IMG/VR virus record: IMGVR_UViG_3300005518_000034
Span: 1 to 28,764 of that record
DNA length: 28,764 nt
Reading direction: 5' to 3' (one strand)
Source of the DNA: a virus
The notes beneath the pieces are model-generated. The model was not told the origin of the DNA, searched no databases, and saw only the letters and a program-made list of their open reading frames with translations. Shown here one piece after another: positions 21,496-28,764 of this stretch; position 1 is the first letter of the stretch, and the number at the start of each line of letters is the position of its first letter. The position numbers and the translations under genes were made by a program.

Positions 21496-21610
21496 TGGCC
21501 CCTTCCCTCCTCAAGGCCTCCCTTGCAGCCACGATGCTGCAAGCCTCAGCCCAAGGCCAGCCTGCTCCTGCTAGGAACAGCAGCCTCCCTAAGACTGTCC
21601 CCTGTTGCAT
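21482..21610 (-). CDS. Hydrophobic mini-protein (42 aa)
   Basis: ATG at 21610 to TAA 21484-21482: MQQGTVLGRLLFLAGAGWPW then a charged helix (AAREALRREGANGCS). Supported by the 21-base ribosome-site block identical to that before the 55-aa gene at 20087. It overlaps the next gene by 14 bases and is the most upstream gene of the array that I accept. Confidence 0.5.
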   Translation of the reverse strand: MQQGTVLGRLLFLAGAGWPWAEACSIVAAREALRREGANGCS

Positions 21611-21905
21611 CTCTCAGCTCCTCTCTTGCACCCAAGGTGCATTGGGGACACCCAGCCTGCACTGAGTGCCCCCAGGATCCCCTAGCTCGGGGCCATTACA
21701 GCCCCCTGCCCATAGCCCACCTCCCTTGCTCCAAGCATGGTCTAAGGTTGGTCTTAGGTTGGTTCTCAGCAACGCCTCTAAGTGCCCCCATCGGGGCCTG
21801 GTTTGGGCCCAGTTTGGCCCGCCGTGGCCGAAACGCACCCTCCCCACGCCGGCAAACCGCTACATGACCCCTAGGTAGACAGCGCTGCCCCCTACCATCT
21901 TGCAC
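21611..21905. other. Divergent intergenic region with short repeats
   Basis: Between the left-going array and the right-going terminase operon. It holds AGGTTGGT twice (21745-21752, 21756-21763), GTTTGG-type repeats (21800-21821) and a GGGGC/GCCCC hairpin (about 21689-21705). A minus promoter for the array should lie here, but no site matches the TTGACA/TAGNTT pattern. An origin or operator is possible. No gene is convincing. Confidence 0.45.
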
Positions 21906-21934
21906 TTGACAAGCACGACTCTAGCCCCTAGATT
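21906..21934 (+). promoter_or_regulatory. Promoter P4 (TTGACA-17-TAGATT)
   Basis: TTGACA 21906-21911, 17-base spacer, TAGATT 21929-21934. The predicted start at 21941-21942 coincides with the ATG of the terminase small subunit, so the message is probably leaderless. Confidence 0.78.
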
Positions 21935-21941
21935 GCACAGA

Positions 21942-22445
21942 ATGCAGCCCCCCGCCCTACCAGGGGCCCAGCACCAGCCCCCGAATCCCCTGGTCGACTA
22001 CATCACCAACATGGCTAGCCCAGCTGGTGTGAAGCTGACCCCCAAGCGTAGGTCTTACCTAGCAGCCTACTTCGGCCCAGCCAAGCAGAGTCCTACTGAG
22101 GCCGCAAGGATTGCTGGCCTTCCCAACCCCAATGTCAGTGGCGCACAGTACAAGAAGCGCCTACTCCATGTCATTGATGCCCTGACGCTTAAGGCCCTGG
22201 AGGTAGGGTGCCTAGGGGCCCAAGAGGTGATCCAGGAGGTGAGCCTGATCGCCAAGAATGATCCCTCGACCTCTAACCGCCTCAGGGCACTAGAGATGCT
22301 GGCCAAGATCCACGGGTTGCTGACGGACAAGGTGGCTGTCACTCTAGATCGCAAACAGCTAGAGATCGACATCGCAGCTAGCGTGGGGAACCTAAGGCGG
22401 GATGTGGCACCACAGCTGCTAGAGAGGGATGCTAATGCGGATTAG
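21942..22445 (+). CDS. terS: Terminase small subunit
   Basis: After a Pro-rich start (MQPPALPGAQHQPPNP), KLTPKRRSYLAAYFGPAKQS and PTEAARIAGLPNPNVSGAQY form the DNA-binding helix-turn-helix typical of small terminase subunits. A helical oligomerisation region (QEVIQEVSLIAKNDPSTSNR, LRALEMLAKIHGLL) follows. 167 residues is the usual length. It recognises the packaging site and recruits the large subunit. An upstream TTG at 21900 is in frame but lies before the promoter, so ATG 21942 is the start. Confidence 0.88.
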   Translation: MQPPALPGAQHQPPNPLVDYITNMASPAGVKLTPKRRSYLAAYFGPAKQSPTEAARIAGLPNPNVSGAQYKKRLLHVIDALTLKALEVGCLGAQEVIQEVSLIAKNDPSTSNRLRALEMLAKIHGLLTDKVAVTLDRKQLEIDIAASVGNLRRDVAPQLLERDANAD

Positions 22446-22466
22446 CATGAGGAGTCTGGACTCTCA

Positions 22467-22522
22467 GTCGCACCAGGAGCAGCGATAGTTAGCAGACCCT
22501 GTCGCACCAGGGGGAGCGCTAG
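22467..22522. repeat. Two 22-bp direct repeats after terS (candidate packaging site)
   Basis: 22467-22488 and 22501-22522 share 19 of 22 bases (GTCGCACCAGG...AGCG-TAG), one every 34 bp. Small-terminase binding sites often lie in or next to terS as direct repeats, so this is a candidate pac/cos subsite. The rest of 22446-22689 shows no gene I accept. Confidence 0.5.
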
Positions 22523-22689
22523 GGGTGAGAACTCTGCATGCGACTTGGGGATGGACTAGGGCTGGAGAGTGGGGAGGACTAGGCCAGGGCGGGGCTATCG
22601 TTAATGCATGCATGGCCGCTTGCGCTTCCCGGCGCACCCCCCTTGCGTCTCTTCTGCACAGGGCAATGGCGCCCTGGTGGAGGTTTCAA

Positions 22690-23094
22690 ATGGGACTGCA
22701 AGGCAAGGCCGCGGAGATGCTGGCGAAGCTGAAGAGTCTGCGGGCCGCGACGGCCGCGGGCAAGACCGTGAAGGAGGGTGGGCTGACGATCAGCGAGAGC
22801 ATTTACCAGCCCCCGCCCAAGGGCGGCAAGGTGCAGCCCGCCGTGGCGACCATCGTCGTGGAGAACGCGACCCACGGTGACCGCGTGCTCCGGCGCTTCA
22901 CGTTCGGTGCGACCCGGGCGGAGAACGTGTACGGGTTCATCGATCAGGCCGCGGACTTCGCGAGCAGCACGGGCCTCACGGTCCAGGGGTTCACCGGGGA
23001 TCAGCTGGCGGTCATGCGGGAGCATGCGGAAGCGATCTTGGAGCGGGTCGCCAGCATCGCGGAGCGCGGGCTGAAGGGGACGGGCACGGAGTAG
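22690..23094 (+). CDS. Hypothetical protein with atypical codon use (134 aa)
   Basis: Start MGLQGKAAEMLAKLKSLRAA, six bases after GGAGG. Residues 40-65 look beta-rich (QPAVATIVVENATHGDRVLR) and the C-terminus is helical (AVMREHAEAILERVASIAER). Arg is CGC/CGG with no AGG, unlike neighbouring genes, which suggests high expression or recent arrival. It stands between the terminase genes. A virion or DNA-binding role is possible, but nothing identifies it. Confidence 0.75.
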   Translation: MGLQGKAAEMLAKLKSLRAATAAGKTVKEGGLTISESIYQPPPKGGKVQPAVATIVVENATHGDRVLRRFTFGATRAENVYGFIDQAADFASSTGLTVQGFTGDQLAVMREHAEAILERVASIAERGLKGTGTE

Positions 23095-23106
23095 TGAGCT
23101 AGGCGT

Positions 23107-23202
23107 GGGGGAGGGAGCAGTCCTCCCCCCGCCGACCCGAGGCTAGGGGGGCGCGGCCCGTACAGGGCTAGCGGAGCCAATGCGGTAAATGCCCCTAGCC
23201 TC
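23107..23202 (+). promoter_or_regulatory. Hairpin pair between small genes
   Basis: GGGGGAGG/CCTCCCCC (23107-23114/23122-23129, 7-base loop) is followed by an 11-bp perfect stem GAGGCTAGGGG/CCCCTAGCCTC (23139-23149/23192-23202) enclosing 42 bases. There is no T-run. It may stabilise or separate the messages of the flanking genes. Confidence 0.55.
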
Positions 23203-23245
23203 CGGCCGGCGCAGGCGACTGCGTCTCTAGGGTGGGAGGTAAGAC

Positions 23246-23464
23246 ATGGAAGAGCAGGGGATGACACGCTGGGCGCTCGACAGGGAGCGGGCGAGGACAG
23301 CGGCTGCGGAGCGGGTGCCCAGGGCCCCGAGAGTCAACATGCTGAGGCAGCATCCAGTCGGTTGGGGGGTGGGGTGCTACAACTGCGAGCTCGACTCTGA
23401 TGGCGTGCTGGTCATCAGCATGCTGGCCAGCGATCCGCTCGCAAAGCTAGTCTGCGAGGACTAG
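23246..23464 (+). CDS. Small hypothetical protein (72 aa)
   Basis: MEEQGMTRWALDRERARTAA..., basic N-terminal helix, then GWGVGCYNCELDSDGVLVIS with one CxxC and a short beta pattern. GGGAGG lies six bases before the ATG. An intrinsic terminator follows ten bases after the stop, so it ends the terS transcription unit. No family recognised. Confidence 0.65.
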   Translation: MEEQGMTRWALDRERARTAAAERVPRAPRVNMLRQHPVGWGVGCYNCELDSDGVLVISMLASDPLAKLVCED

Positions 23465-23473
23465 GGCTGTAAG

Positions 23474-23515
23474 GCAGCAGGGGGGTGCCCGAGAAGGTAC
23501 CCCCTGGCTGCTTTT
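23474..23515 (+). terminator. Intrinsic terminator after the terS unit
   Basis: GCAGC-A-GGGGGGT (23474-23486) pairs with ACCCCCT-G-GCTGC (23499-23511), then TTTT (23512-23515). Plus-strand orientation. It separates the terS unit from the large subunit and portal unit. Confidence 0.72.
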
Positions 23516-23626
23516 GCCGGCATACCTTCTGCCTAAGCCGCGCCACCTCGTGTCTATGCCTGCCGTAGACTGCATACCCCTCTGTTTCCTTGGTACCATC
23601 TAGGAGACTCTAAGTACCTGCTCCTC

Positions 23627-23656
23627 TTGCGGTGGGCCCCAGAAAGCGTGTAGCAT
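23627..23656 (+). promoter_or_regulatory. Possible promoter for the terL-portal unit
   Basis: TTGCGG (23627-23632), 18-base spacer, TAGCAT (23651-23656). Weaker than P1-P4, but a promoter is expected between the terminator at 23515 and the next gene, and nothing else in 23516-23685 resembles one. Confidence 0.3.
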
Positions 23657-23685
23657 GCTTGCCGTGGTCGAGGAGCCACAAGAGC

Positions 23686-24087
23686 ATGCTGAACCACCAT
23701 CACAGCCACAGGCGCCGCGTCCACCTGCTCAGGTTGCAGATCATGGACATCTCGGATGGGGAGTTGAAGCAGGGGGAGGTGCTGGAGGGGCAGGATGCAG
23801 AGGCGGTGCTAGAGGTGATCGAGAGCCTGAAGAAGAACAAGCGGGAGGCTGCTAGGCAGGCTGAGGCAGAGTTCCTGGTCGCCAGTGCCGAGAGGGTAGA
23901 GGTCTTCGCTGAGAAGGTCAACGAGGCCCTGACACACCCAGCGCTGGCCCCCTTGCTCATGCAAGCAGGGAGTGATAGCGGGAGGTACTTCTATAGGGGC
24001 TTGGAGTTCAGGGCGGCCAGTAAGGGACCTGTAGGCTTGGGGCAGCTATCTGATGGTGGCACATTCCCGCCAGTGCCTGATGCCTAA
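23686..24087 (+). CDS. Hypothetical helical protein before terL (133 aa)
   Basis: From ATG 23686 (AGGAG 11 bases upstream) the product starts MLNHHHSHRRRVHLLRLQ; an internal ATG at 23743 (MDISDGELKQGEV) is the alternative and begins the better-conserved-looking part. The middle is a long charged coiled-coil-like helix (VLEVIESLKKNKREAARQAE). The stop overlaps the terL start region. Small coiled-coil genes before terL are common in phages; function unknown. Confidence 0.72.
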   Translation: MLNHHHSHRRRVHLLRLQIMDISDGELKQGEVLEGQDAEAVLEVIESLKKNKREAARQAEAEFLVASAERVEVFAEKVNEALTHPALAPLLMQAGSDSGRYFYRGLEFRAASKGPVGLGQLSDGGTFPPVPDA

Positions 24088-25711
24088 GCTCCCCTCCCTC
24101 AAGGATCTGATGCTGGACCCCAGCCTCATCAAGAGGCTGACGACCCCGCAGTTGCTGCTGCTGAAGGAGCAGGCGGATGCCCTACTCCCCAAGAAGACTC
24201 TAGGGGGGATCCCTGCGAACCCTGCTGACTTTGCCATGCAGATGAGCAAGGGGAGGTGGTGGGAGGCGAGGCATCTCAGGGTCATTAGCAAGCTCTTGGC
24301 TGAGGCGGTGGCGGGGGTGAAGCCACGGGTGCTGCTCAGCACGCCACCTCGGCATGGCAAGAGCGAGCTGACCAGCTACTGGTTCCCCTTGTGGTTCCTG
24401 GCTAAGAACCCGACCAAGAAGGTGATCTTGTGCTCCTACGAGGCAGACTTCGCTGCGCATTGGGGCAGGAGGGTGCGGGATGCGATCAACCTGATGGGTG
24501 GGGAGCTGGGGTTGGAGTTGGATGGGAGCACTACGGCTGCGAACCGCTGGCAGTTGACGACGGGGGGCGGGATGATGACGGCGGGAGCGGGGGGGCCGAT
24601 TACGGGGAAGGGCGCGGACCTACTCATCATCGATGACCCCATCAAGAACGACGAGGATGCGAGCAGCGAGGTCCTAAGGGAGAAGCTGTGGGACTGGTGG
24701 CAGACGACTGCGATGACCAGGCTGGAGCCTGGGGGTGCTGTGGTCATCATCGGGACCCGGTGGCACCAGGATGACTTGATTGGGAGGTTGGAGAGGGAGC
24801 AGAGGAATGAGGGGCTGGACTGGACGGTGATCAAGTTCCCGGCGATTGCTGAGGTCGAGGACCCGCTGGGGAGGCTGCCGGGGGAGCCGCTTTGGCCTGA
24901 GAGGATTCCGCTCAGCATGCTTGAGGAGCGGAAGCGGGGGATGAGTCCGTACAACTTCTCGGCGCTGTATCAGCAGAACCCGACGCCCGAGGAGGGAGGG
25001 GGGATTCCGAGGAGGTGGTGGAGGTTCTACTCGGTGCCGCCAGCAGAGTTTGACCAGGTGATTCAGAGCTGGGACCTGGCCTTCAAGGACTTGAAGACTA
25101 GTGACTACTGTGTGGGGCAGGTGTGGGGGAGAAAGGGGGCGGAGTTCTACTTGCTGCACCAGGTCCGGGGGCACATGAACATGGTGGATGTGATGCAGGC
25201 GATCAGGGCTATGCAGAGCCAGTTCCCGAGGGGGATCGCCAAGCTGATCGAGGAGAGCGCGAATGGGGCGGCCATCTTGCAGATCATGCAGCACGAGGTC
25301 AGGGGGATGATTCCTGTGAAGACCAAGGGGCAGAGCAAGGACCAGAGACTGGAGGCGGTGAAGCCCTTGGTGAATGCGGGGAATGTGTACCTGCCGGAGA
25401 ACTCGGATGGGAGCAAGGCGCCTTGGGTTTGGGAGTTCGTTGAGGAGTGCGCGGCGTTCCCACATGGGACCCATGATGACCAGATGGATGCTATGACGCA
25501 GGCGCTGAAGTACTTGCAGCCGGAGGGGTGGCTCACGTTGGCTAGAGAACGAAGGGAGCAGGCCGCTGGGGCGGGGCTGGCGGGGTCGACTGAGGAGCTA
25601 GCGAACAGGCGCTTCTCGGCCTGGTACAAGAAGCAGATCAAGCTGAGTGACAGGCGGATCGAGCAGAGGGCAAGGGAGATCAGCAGGATGGTCTTGGGGA
25701 GGGGCAGGTAA
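24080..25711 (+). CDS. terL: Terminase large subunit
   Basis: ATPase: STPPRHGKSELTS (Walker A, about residue 88), LLIIDDPIKND (Walker B with catalytic acidic residue, about 184), GTRWHQDDL (coupling motif). Nuclease: SWDLAFK (first Asp, near 336), EESANG, and HDDQMDAMTQAL (final Asp pair, near 464). It packages DNA into the prohead and cuts concatemers. 543 residues is normal. ATG 24080 overlaps the previous stop; an ATG at 24053 would add nine residues. The closest family by motif spacing is Terminase_6/Terminase_6C. Confidence 0.95.
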   Translation: MPKLPSLKDLMLDPSLIKRLTTPQLLLLKEQADALLPKKTLGGIPANPADFAMQMSKGRWWEARHLRVISKLLAEAVAGVKPRVLLSTPPRHGKSELTSYWFPLWFLAKNPTKKVILCSYEADFAAHWGRRVRDAINLMGGELGLELDGSTTAANRWQLTTGGGMMTAGAGGPITGKGADLLIIDDPIKNDEDASSEVLREKLWDWWQTTAMTRLEPGGAVVIIGTRWHQDDLIGRLEREQRNEGLDWTVIKFPAIAEVEDPLGRLPGEPLWPERIPLSMLEERKRGMSPYNFSALYQQNPTPEEGGGIPRRWWRFYSVPPAEFDQVIQSWDLAFKDLKTSDYCVGQVWGRKGAEFYLLHQVRGHMNMVDVMQAIRAMQSQFPRGIAKLIEESANGAAILQIMQHEVRGMIPVKTKGQSKDQRLEAVKPLVNAGNVYLPENSDGSKAPWVWEFVEECAAFPHGTHDDQMDAMTQALKYLQPEGWLTLARERREQAAGAGLAGSTEELANRRFSAWYKKQIKLSDRRIEQRAREISRMVLGRGR

Positions 25712-26064
25712 TGGCTTGGGGTAGGTGCCGTGGGTGTGAGTCTAGGGATCACATGTTGACTACCTTTCAGGCCCTGCTAAACTCGCTGAGGTCTGAAGCA
25801 CAAGACCTTAGGGATGAGATGCGGAAGCTCGATGAGAGGCACGCGGGAGAGACGAGGGCGCTGGTTGACAGGGTTATGGCCTTGACGAGCCCTGCGGCTG
25901 CCCTTGCGATGCACCCTAGGGTGCCTAGGGAGCAAGTGCGCCAGGGGGTGATTAGGCCGCAGTTTCCTGGGTTTGAGCCAGACCTGAGGCCACCGAGTCC
26001 GAAGAAGCAGGATCCGTCTGCACCTGTAGGCGCCATCCCAAGCCAGGATAAAAAGACCCGCTAG
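25711..26064 (+). CDS. Small coiled-coil protein (117 aa)
   Basis: MAWGRCRGCESRDHMLTTFQ..., with CRGC at the start and a long heptad-patterned helix (LRSEAQDLRDEMRKLDERHA), then a Pro-rich tail. Its ATG shares a base with the terL stop (TAATG), so it is translationally coupled. Possibly a head-assembly accessory. No family recognised. Confidence 0.75.
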   Translation: MAWGRCRGCESRDHMLTTFQALLNSLRSEAQDLRDEMRKLDERHAGETRALVDRVMALTSPAAALAMHPRVPREQVRQGVIRPQFPGFEPDLRPPSPKKQDPSAPVGAIPSQDKKTR

Positions 26065-26081
26065 AGGGATCAGCTAGGATC

Positions 26082-28764
26082 TTGAGCAACTCAAACCAGC
26101 GCCGCTTCAAGCCCCCCGCCTTCGGTGCCAGTGACACGGAGCTTCTGGACTACCGCGACCGCTACTTCAACTTCAAGAGCGTGTGGCGGTGCAGGGTCAT
26201 GGACAGGATGGCCAAGGCCAACTACTACCAGATTGGGAGGCAGTGGATCGAGCTGGATGTGGATGTGCTCTTCGATAACAGTCGAGGGTTCGCCTTCAGG
26301 GACATGGTGCCCTCGGATGGGGCCCAGATGCCGCGGCCGGTGCTGAACTATGTGACGGCCTCGGTCGAGATTGAGCTGAGCGCCCTAGGGAGAAGGCAGC
26401 TGGTGCCGGCCGTCCTCACCACGAGCACTGACCCCAGGCTAGAGGCTGCGGCCAAGGCCGCCAAGGAGATCCTTGAGCACAGGCTGAAGGAGAATAATTG
26501 GCCTGAGGTCAGGGAGCTGGTGACCTTCTTGACCATTGTGTGTGGGGTGGGGTGCCTCAAGAGCTACTGGGACGAGACCTGGAACTCCATGGTTGAAGAG
26601 GGGTTGGAGGGGGGCATGGCTTGCCCCAGCTGCGGCTATAGCGAGGCCCCGCCACAGGCGGCCCCTTTGCCCGGCGAGGCAGCCGCTCCCGGCTCCCCTC
26701 CAGCTCCTCTTGAGCCAGAGACCCCTGAGGCACCCGCAGTCGACATGACTGAGGGTGAGGCTGCTGCTGCACCCCCAGTCCCCCCAGGCTCCTGCCCCAC
26801 CTGTGGCCTCCCCATGGAGCCAGTCGAGCCCGAGCAGGCCCTAGAGATGGGCAAGGACTCGGTTGGGAAGCCGATGACCCAGCTGAGACCGAAGGGTAAC
26901 CCAAGGCTTGAGGTGGTCAGCCCCTTTGATCTCTTCCCCCAGAACTCCGGCGTGGATGTCACCCCAGACACTTGCAAGGTCTGGGGGCAGGCGAGCGTGA
27001 GGAGTATGGACTGGCTGGAGGAGCACTACCCGGACAAGGCTGGCGAGGTCATGCCAGATGAGCCGAGTGAGCTGCTCCAGTACCATCCGCTGCTTGGGGA
27101 GTGGAGCATTCTGGGGAGGTTCGATTCGGCCCTGGACAGCGGCATCTACGCTGACCACGTCAGGGTCTTCGAGGTCCACGGGGAGAAGACCTACGAGTTC
27201 CCTGAGGGCTGGAGCTTGGTGATTGCTGGGACCGCAGGGAACGCCAAGGTCATGTTCCACGGGCCGCTCTACAGGACCGTGCAGACTTCCCAGGGGCCGC
27301 TCTCGGTGCCCCTAGTCAAGTACACAGCGGCCCGGTGGAAGTACAGGCACAAGGACTTCTGGGGCCAGAGCCTAGTTGATGACTTGATCAGCCCTCAGAA
27401 CATGCTGAATGGGCTGGTCTCGCAGGTGGTTGAGGCCAGGCAGAGGATGGGAGGGCCTAACCTGCTCGCCTCTGAGGCCATGGAGCTGAGTGGGCCTGAG
27501 TGGAACGAGGGCTACGGGGTCGGGAAGATCATGCGGTACCAGACGGATCCGCTGAATCCCAACGCACAGCCTGTCCCCTTCGGCGGGCAGACGATGCCGG
27601 CCGAAGTCTACATGGAGTTCGACAAGCTGCTCCAGGCCATGAGGGACATCGCGGGGCCTCAAGATGTCGAGGTGGGGGAGGCACCGAGGAATGTGACCAC
27701 GACTGGGGGCCTTCAGCTGCTGAGTGAGAAGACTGAGGCTCGGAGGGCACCTAGGGAGCGCGCTCTGGTCGCCATGTACGAGAAGGCCTGGGAGCACCAG
27801 CTGATGCTGGAGTGGGCCCTGCGCACCGAGCCCGACAGCTACGAGATCGAGACCCCCGAGGGCAGCTGGGAGAGGCACGAGTACACGCGGGAGATGATCG
27901 CCGGGCAGACCAAGATCAAGATCGAGAAGCAGGCCTTCATCGACAAGAGCTTGTTCCAGAAGGAGGCGGCCCGGGAGGCGCAGGTGGATGGGCTGTATGT
28001 GCTGGACTCGCAGCTGGCCAAGAAGAGGCTGCTAGAACTGCGCGGGCTGCCCACGGATGTGAACCCTGACCTCAACCGCCAGGTCGACCTAGGGAAGAGG
28101 CAGTGGGTCGACTACGTCGACAACGGACGCATGCCCGTCATCGACCCCTCCATCGACGACTTCAGGATCCGGTTCCAGACCCTAGCCACCATGCTCATGG
28201 AGGACGAGGGCAAGGAGCTTGAGGAGGCGGTGAACTGGGACGGGGTGAACAAGCTGATCAGGGGCTGGGAGCAAGAGCTGGGCCAGATGGAGATGCAAGA
28301 GATGGCTGCGCTCCAGTTCTATGGGGCTCGACTCCCCATGGAACAGGCCATGCCCATGTACCAGCAGGGCATGCAGGTGTTCCAACAGCAGAGCGCCGAG
28401 TTCGAGAAGACGAGTGCGCTGGAGGAGAAGGCTGCGGCCAATGGGGCACCCCCAGCGATGGCGACGCCGCCTCCCCAAGCCCCACCGCCCCCTATCTTCC
28501 TCCCCGCTGCCAAGGAAGACCGCATCTACATGCTGTGGAAGCAGATGATGATGAGGCAGGGAGTGCAGGTGGTGCCACCCTCTGGGGGCCTCATCACCGA
28601 AGATCCCTCCATGATGCTGCCCCCCGAGTTCGCCTCCAAGCAAGACAACTTCCTCAAGTTCAGGGCCGTCATCGATGCTTACAAGCTCCTCGCCGAGCAG
28701 AAGGAGATGCAGAGCATGATGGCTATGATGCCGCCAGCCGCCTCCCCAGGGACTCCTGAGGGGA
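26082..28764 (+). CDS. Portal protein, podovirus/P22-like type (partial, at least 894 aa)
   Basis: TTG start at 26082, 18 bases after the previous gene; no other start nearby. The core ARWKYRHKDFWGQSLVDDLI and PQNMLNGLVSQVVEARQRMG match portal proteins that form the dodecameric DNA channel. RDRYFNFKSVWRCRVMDRMA at the N-terminus also fits. Residues 181-241 hold an insertion: CPSC, a Pro/Ala/Glu linker of about 53 residues, then CPTC, predicting one zinc site formed across the linker. The C-terminal 150 residues are Met/Gln/Pro-rich. It runs off the window; already longer than P22 gp1 (725 residues). Confidence 0.88.
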   Translation, partial: MSNSNQRRFKPPAFGASDTELLDYRDRYFNFKSVWRCRVMDRMAKANYYQIGRQWIELDVDVLFDNSRGFAFRDMVPSDGAQMPRPVLNYVTASVEIELSALGRRQLVPAVLTTSTDPRLEAAAKAAKEILEHRLKENNWPEVRELVTFLTIVCGVGCLKSYWDETWNSMVEEGLEGGMACPSCGYSEAPPQAAPLPGEAAAPGSPPAPLEPETPEAPAVDMTEGEAAAAPPVPPGSCPTCGLPMEPVEPEQALEMGKDSVGKPMTQLRPKGNPRLEVVSPFDLFPQNSGVDVTPDTCKVWGQASVRSMDWLEEHYPDKAGEVMPDEPSELLQYHPLLGEWSILGRFDSALDSGIYADHVRVFEVHGEKTYEFPEGWSLVIAGTAGNAKVMFHGPLYRTVQTSQGPLSVPLVKYTAARWKYRHKDFWGQSLVDDLISPQNMLNGLVSQVVEARQRMGGPNLLASEAMELSGPEWNEGYGVGKIMRYQTDPLNPNAQPVPFGGQTMPAEVYMEFDKLLQAMRDIAGPQDVEVGEAPRNVTTTGGLQLLSEKTEARRAPRERALVAMYEKAWEHQLMLEWALRTEPDSYEIETPEGSWERHEYTREMIAGQTKIKIEKQAFIDKSLFQKEAAREAQVDGLYVLDSQLAKKRLLELRGLPTDVNPDLNRQVDLGKRQWVDYVDNGRMPVIDPSIDDFRIRFQTLATMLMEDEGKELEEAVNWDGVNKLIRGWEQELGQMEMQEMAALQFYGARLPMEQAMPMYQQGMQVFQQQSAEFEKTSALEEKAAANGAPPAMATPPPQAPPPPIFLPAAKEDRIYMLWKQMMMRQGVQVVPPSGGLITEDPSMMLPPEFASKQDNFLKFRAVIDAYKLLAEQKEMQSMMAMMPPAASPGTPEG

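Noticed and set aside
21614-21847. 77-aa minus frame before the 42-aa gene
   Set aside because: Ends just before the next start, which is suggestive, but the product is Gly/Trp/Arg-rich with no ribosome site; left out.
24674-25474. 266-aa minus frame inside terL
   Set aside because: Shadow of the terminase; Pro/His/Leu-rich with no domain.
1-28764. tRNA genes, CRISPR arrays, integrase or transposase genes
   Set aside because: None seen: no T-loop GTTC-type cloverleaf, no regular spaced repeats, no recombinase motif in any accepted gene.
1-28764. TAG recoding (alternative genetic code)
   Set aside because: TAG ends most genes at sensible places next to ribosome sites, so it acts as a stop.

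Overview
The window is part of a tailed double-stranded DNA phage genome. It is GC-rich and dense with genes, most of which overlap or abut. The right side carries the start of a packaging and head module on the + strand: terminase small subunit, terminase large subunit and a very long portal protein cut by the window end. The left three quarters is a long run of mostly minus-strand genes for DNA replication, recombination and many small accessory proteins. The host cannot be named. Arginine is mostly AGG, TAG is the dominant stop codon, CTAG is frequent, and promoters read TTGACA-17 bp-TA(G/A)NTT with at least two likely leaderless messages. This points to a bacterial host with primary-sigma-type promoters.

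Layout. 1-7435 (minus): a replication and recombination operon. In transcription order it has two small accessory genes, a Cas4/RecB-like PD-(D/E)XK nuclease, a Cys-rich protein, a hypothetical protein, a membrane mini-protein, a promoter, a strand-annealing-like recombination protein, a possible ssDNA-binding protein, a 26-residue membrane peptide, a DUF6378-like protein, two small proteins, and a fused uracil-DNA glycosylase/family A DNA polymerase. 7437-8866: a divergent control region and one + strand gene for a RecA-fold RepA/DnaB-like ATPase. 8863-17690 (minus): about twenty genes, including a conserved hypothetical, a AAA+ ATPase, a metallophosphoesterase, a DUF6197-like protein and an SprT-like metalloprotease. 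17741-18400: no convincing gene, but a dense set of nested inverted repeats ending in an intrinsic terminator. I read this as a large structured non-coding RNA on the minus strand, and it is the most interesting feature here. 18399-21610 (minus): a tightly coupled array of small proteins, many of them zinc-ribbon-like. 21611-21941: divergent intergenic region. 21942-28764 (+): terminase small subunit, candidate packaging repeats, two small genes, an intrinsic terminator, a small coiled-coil gene, terminase large subunit, another coiled-coil gene and the portal.

How the parts fit: the annealing protein, the PD-(D/E)XK nuclease and a possible ssDNA-binding protein look like a recombination cassette. 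The UDG-polymerase fusion and the + strand ATPase serve replication. Cys4-type putative zinc modules recur through the window: about a dozen small proteins, one insertion in the polymerase and one in the portal. Many starts were set by Shine-Dalgarno sequences and by 4-base ATGA/GTGA overlaps rather than by the longest open frame. Functions without a named family are left as unknown.
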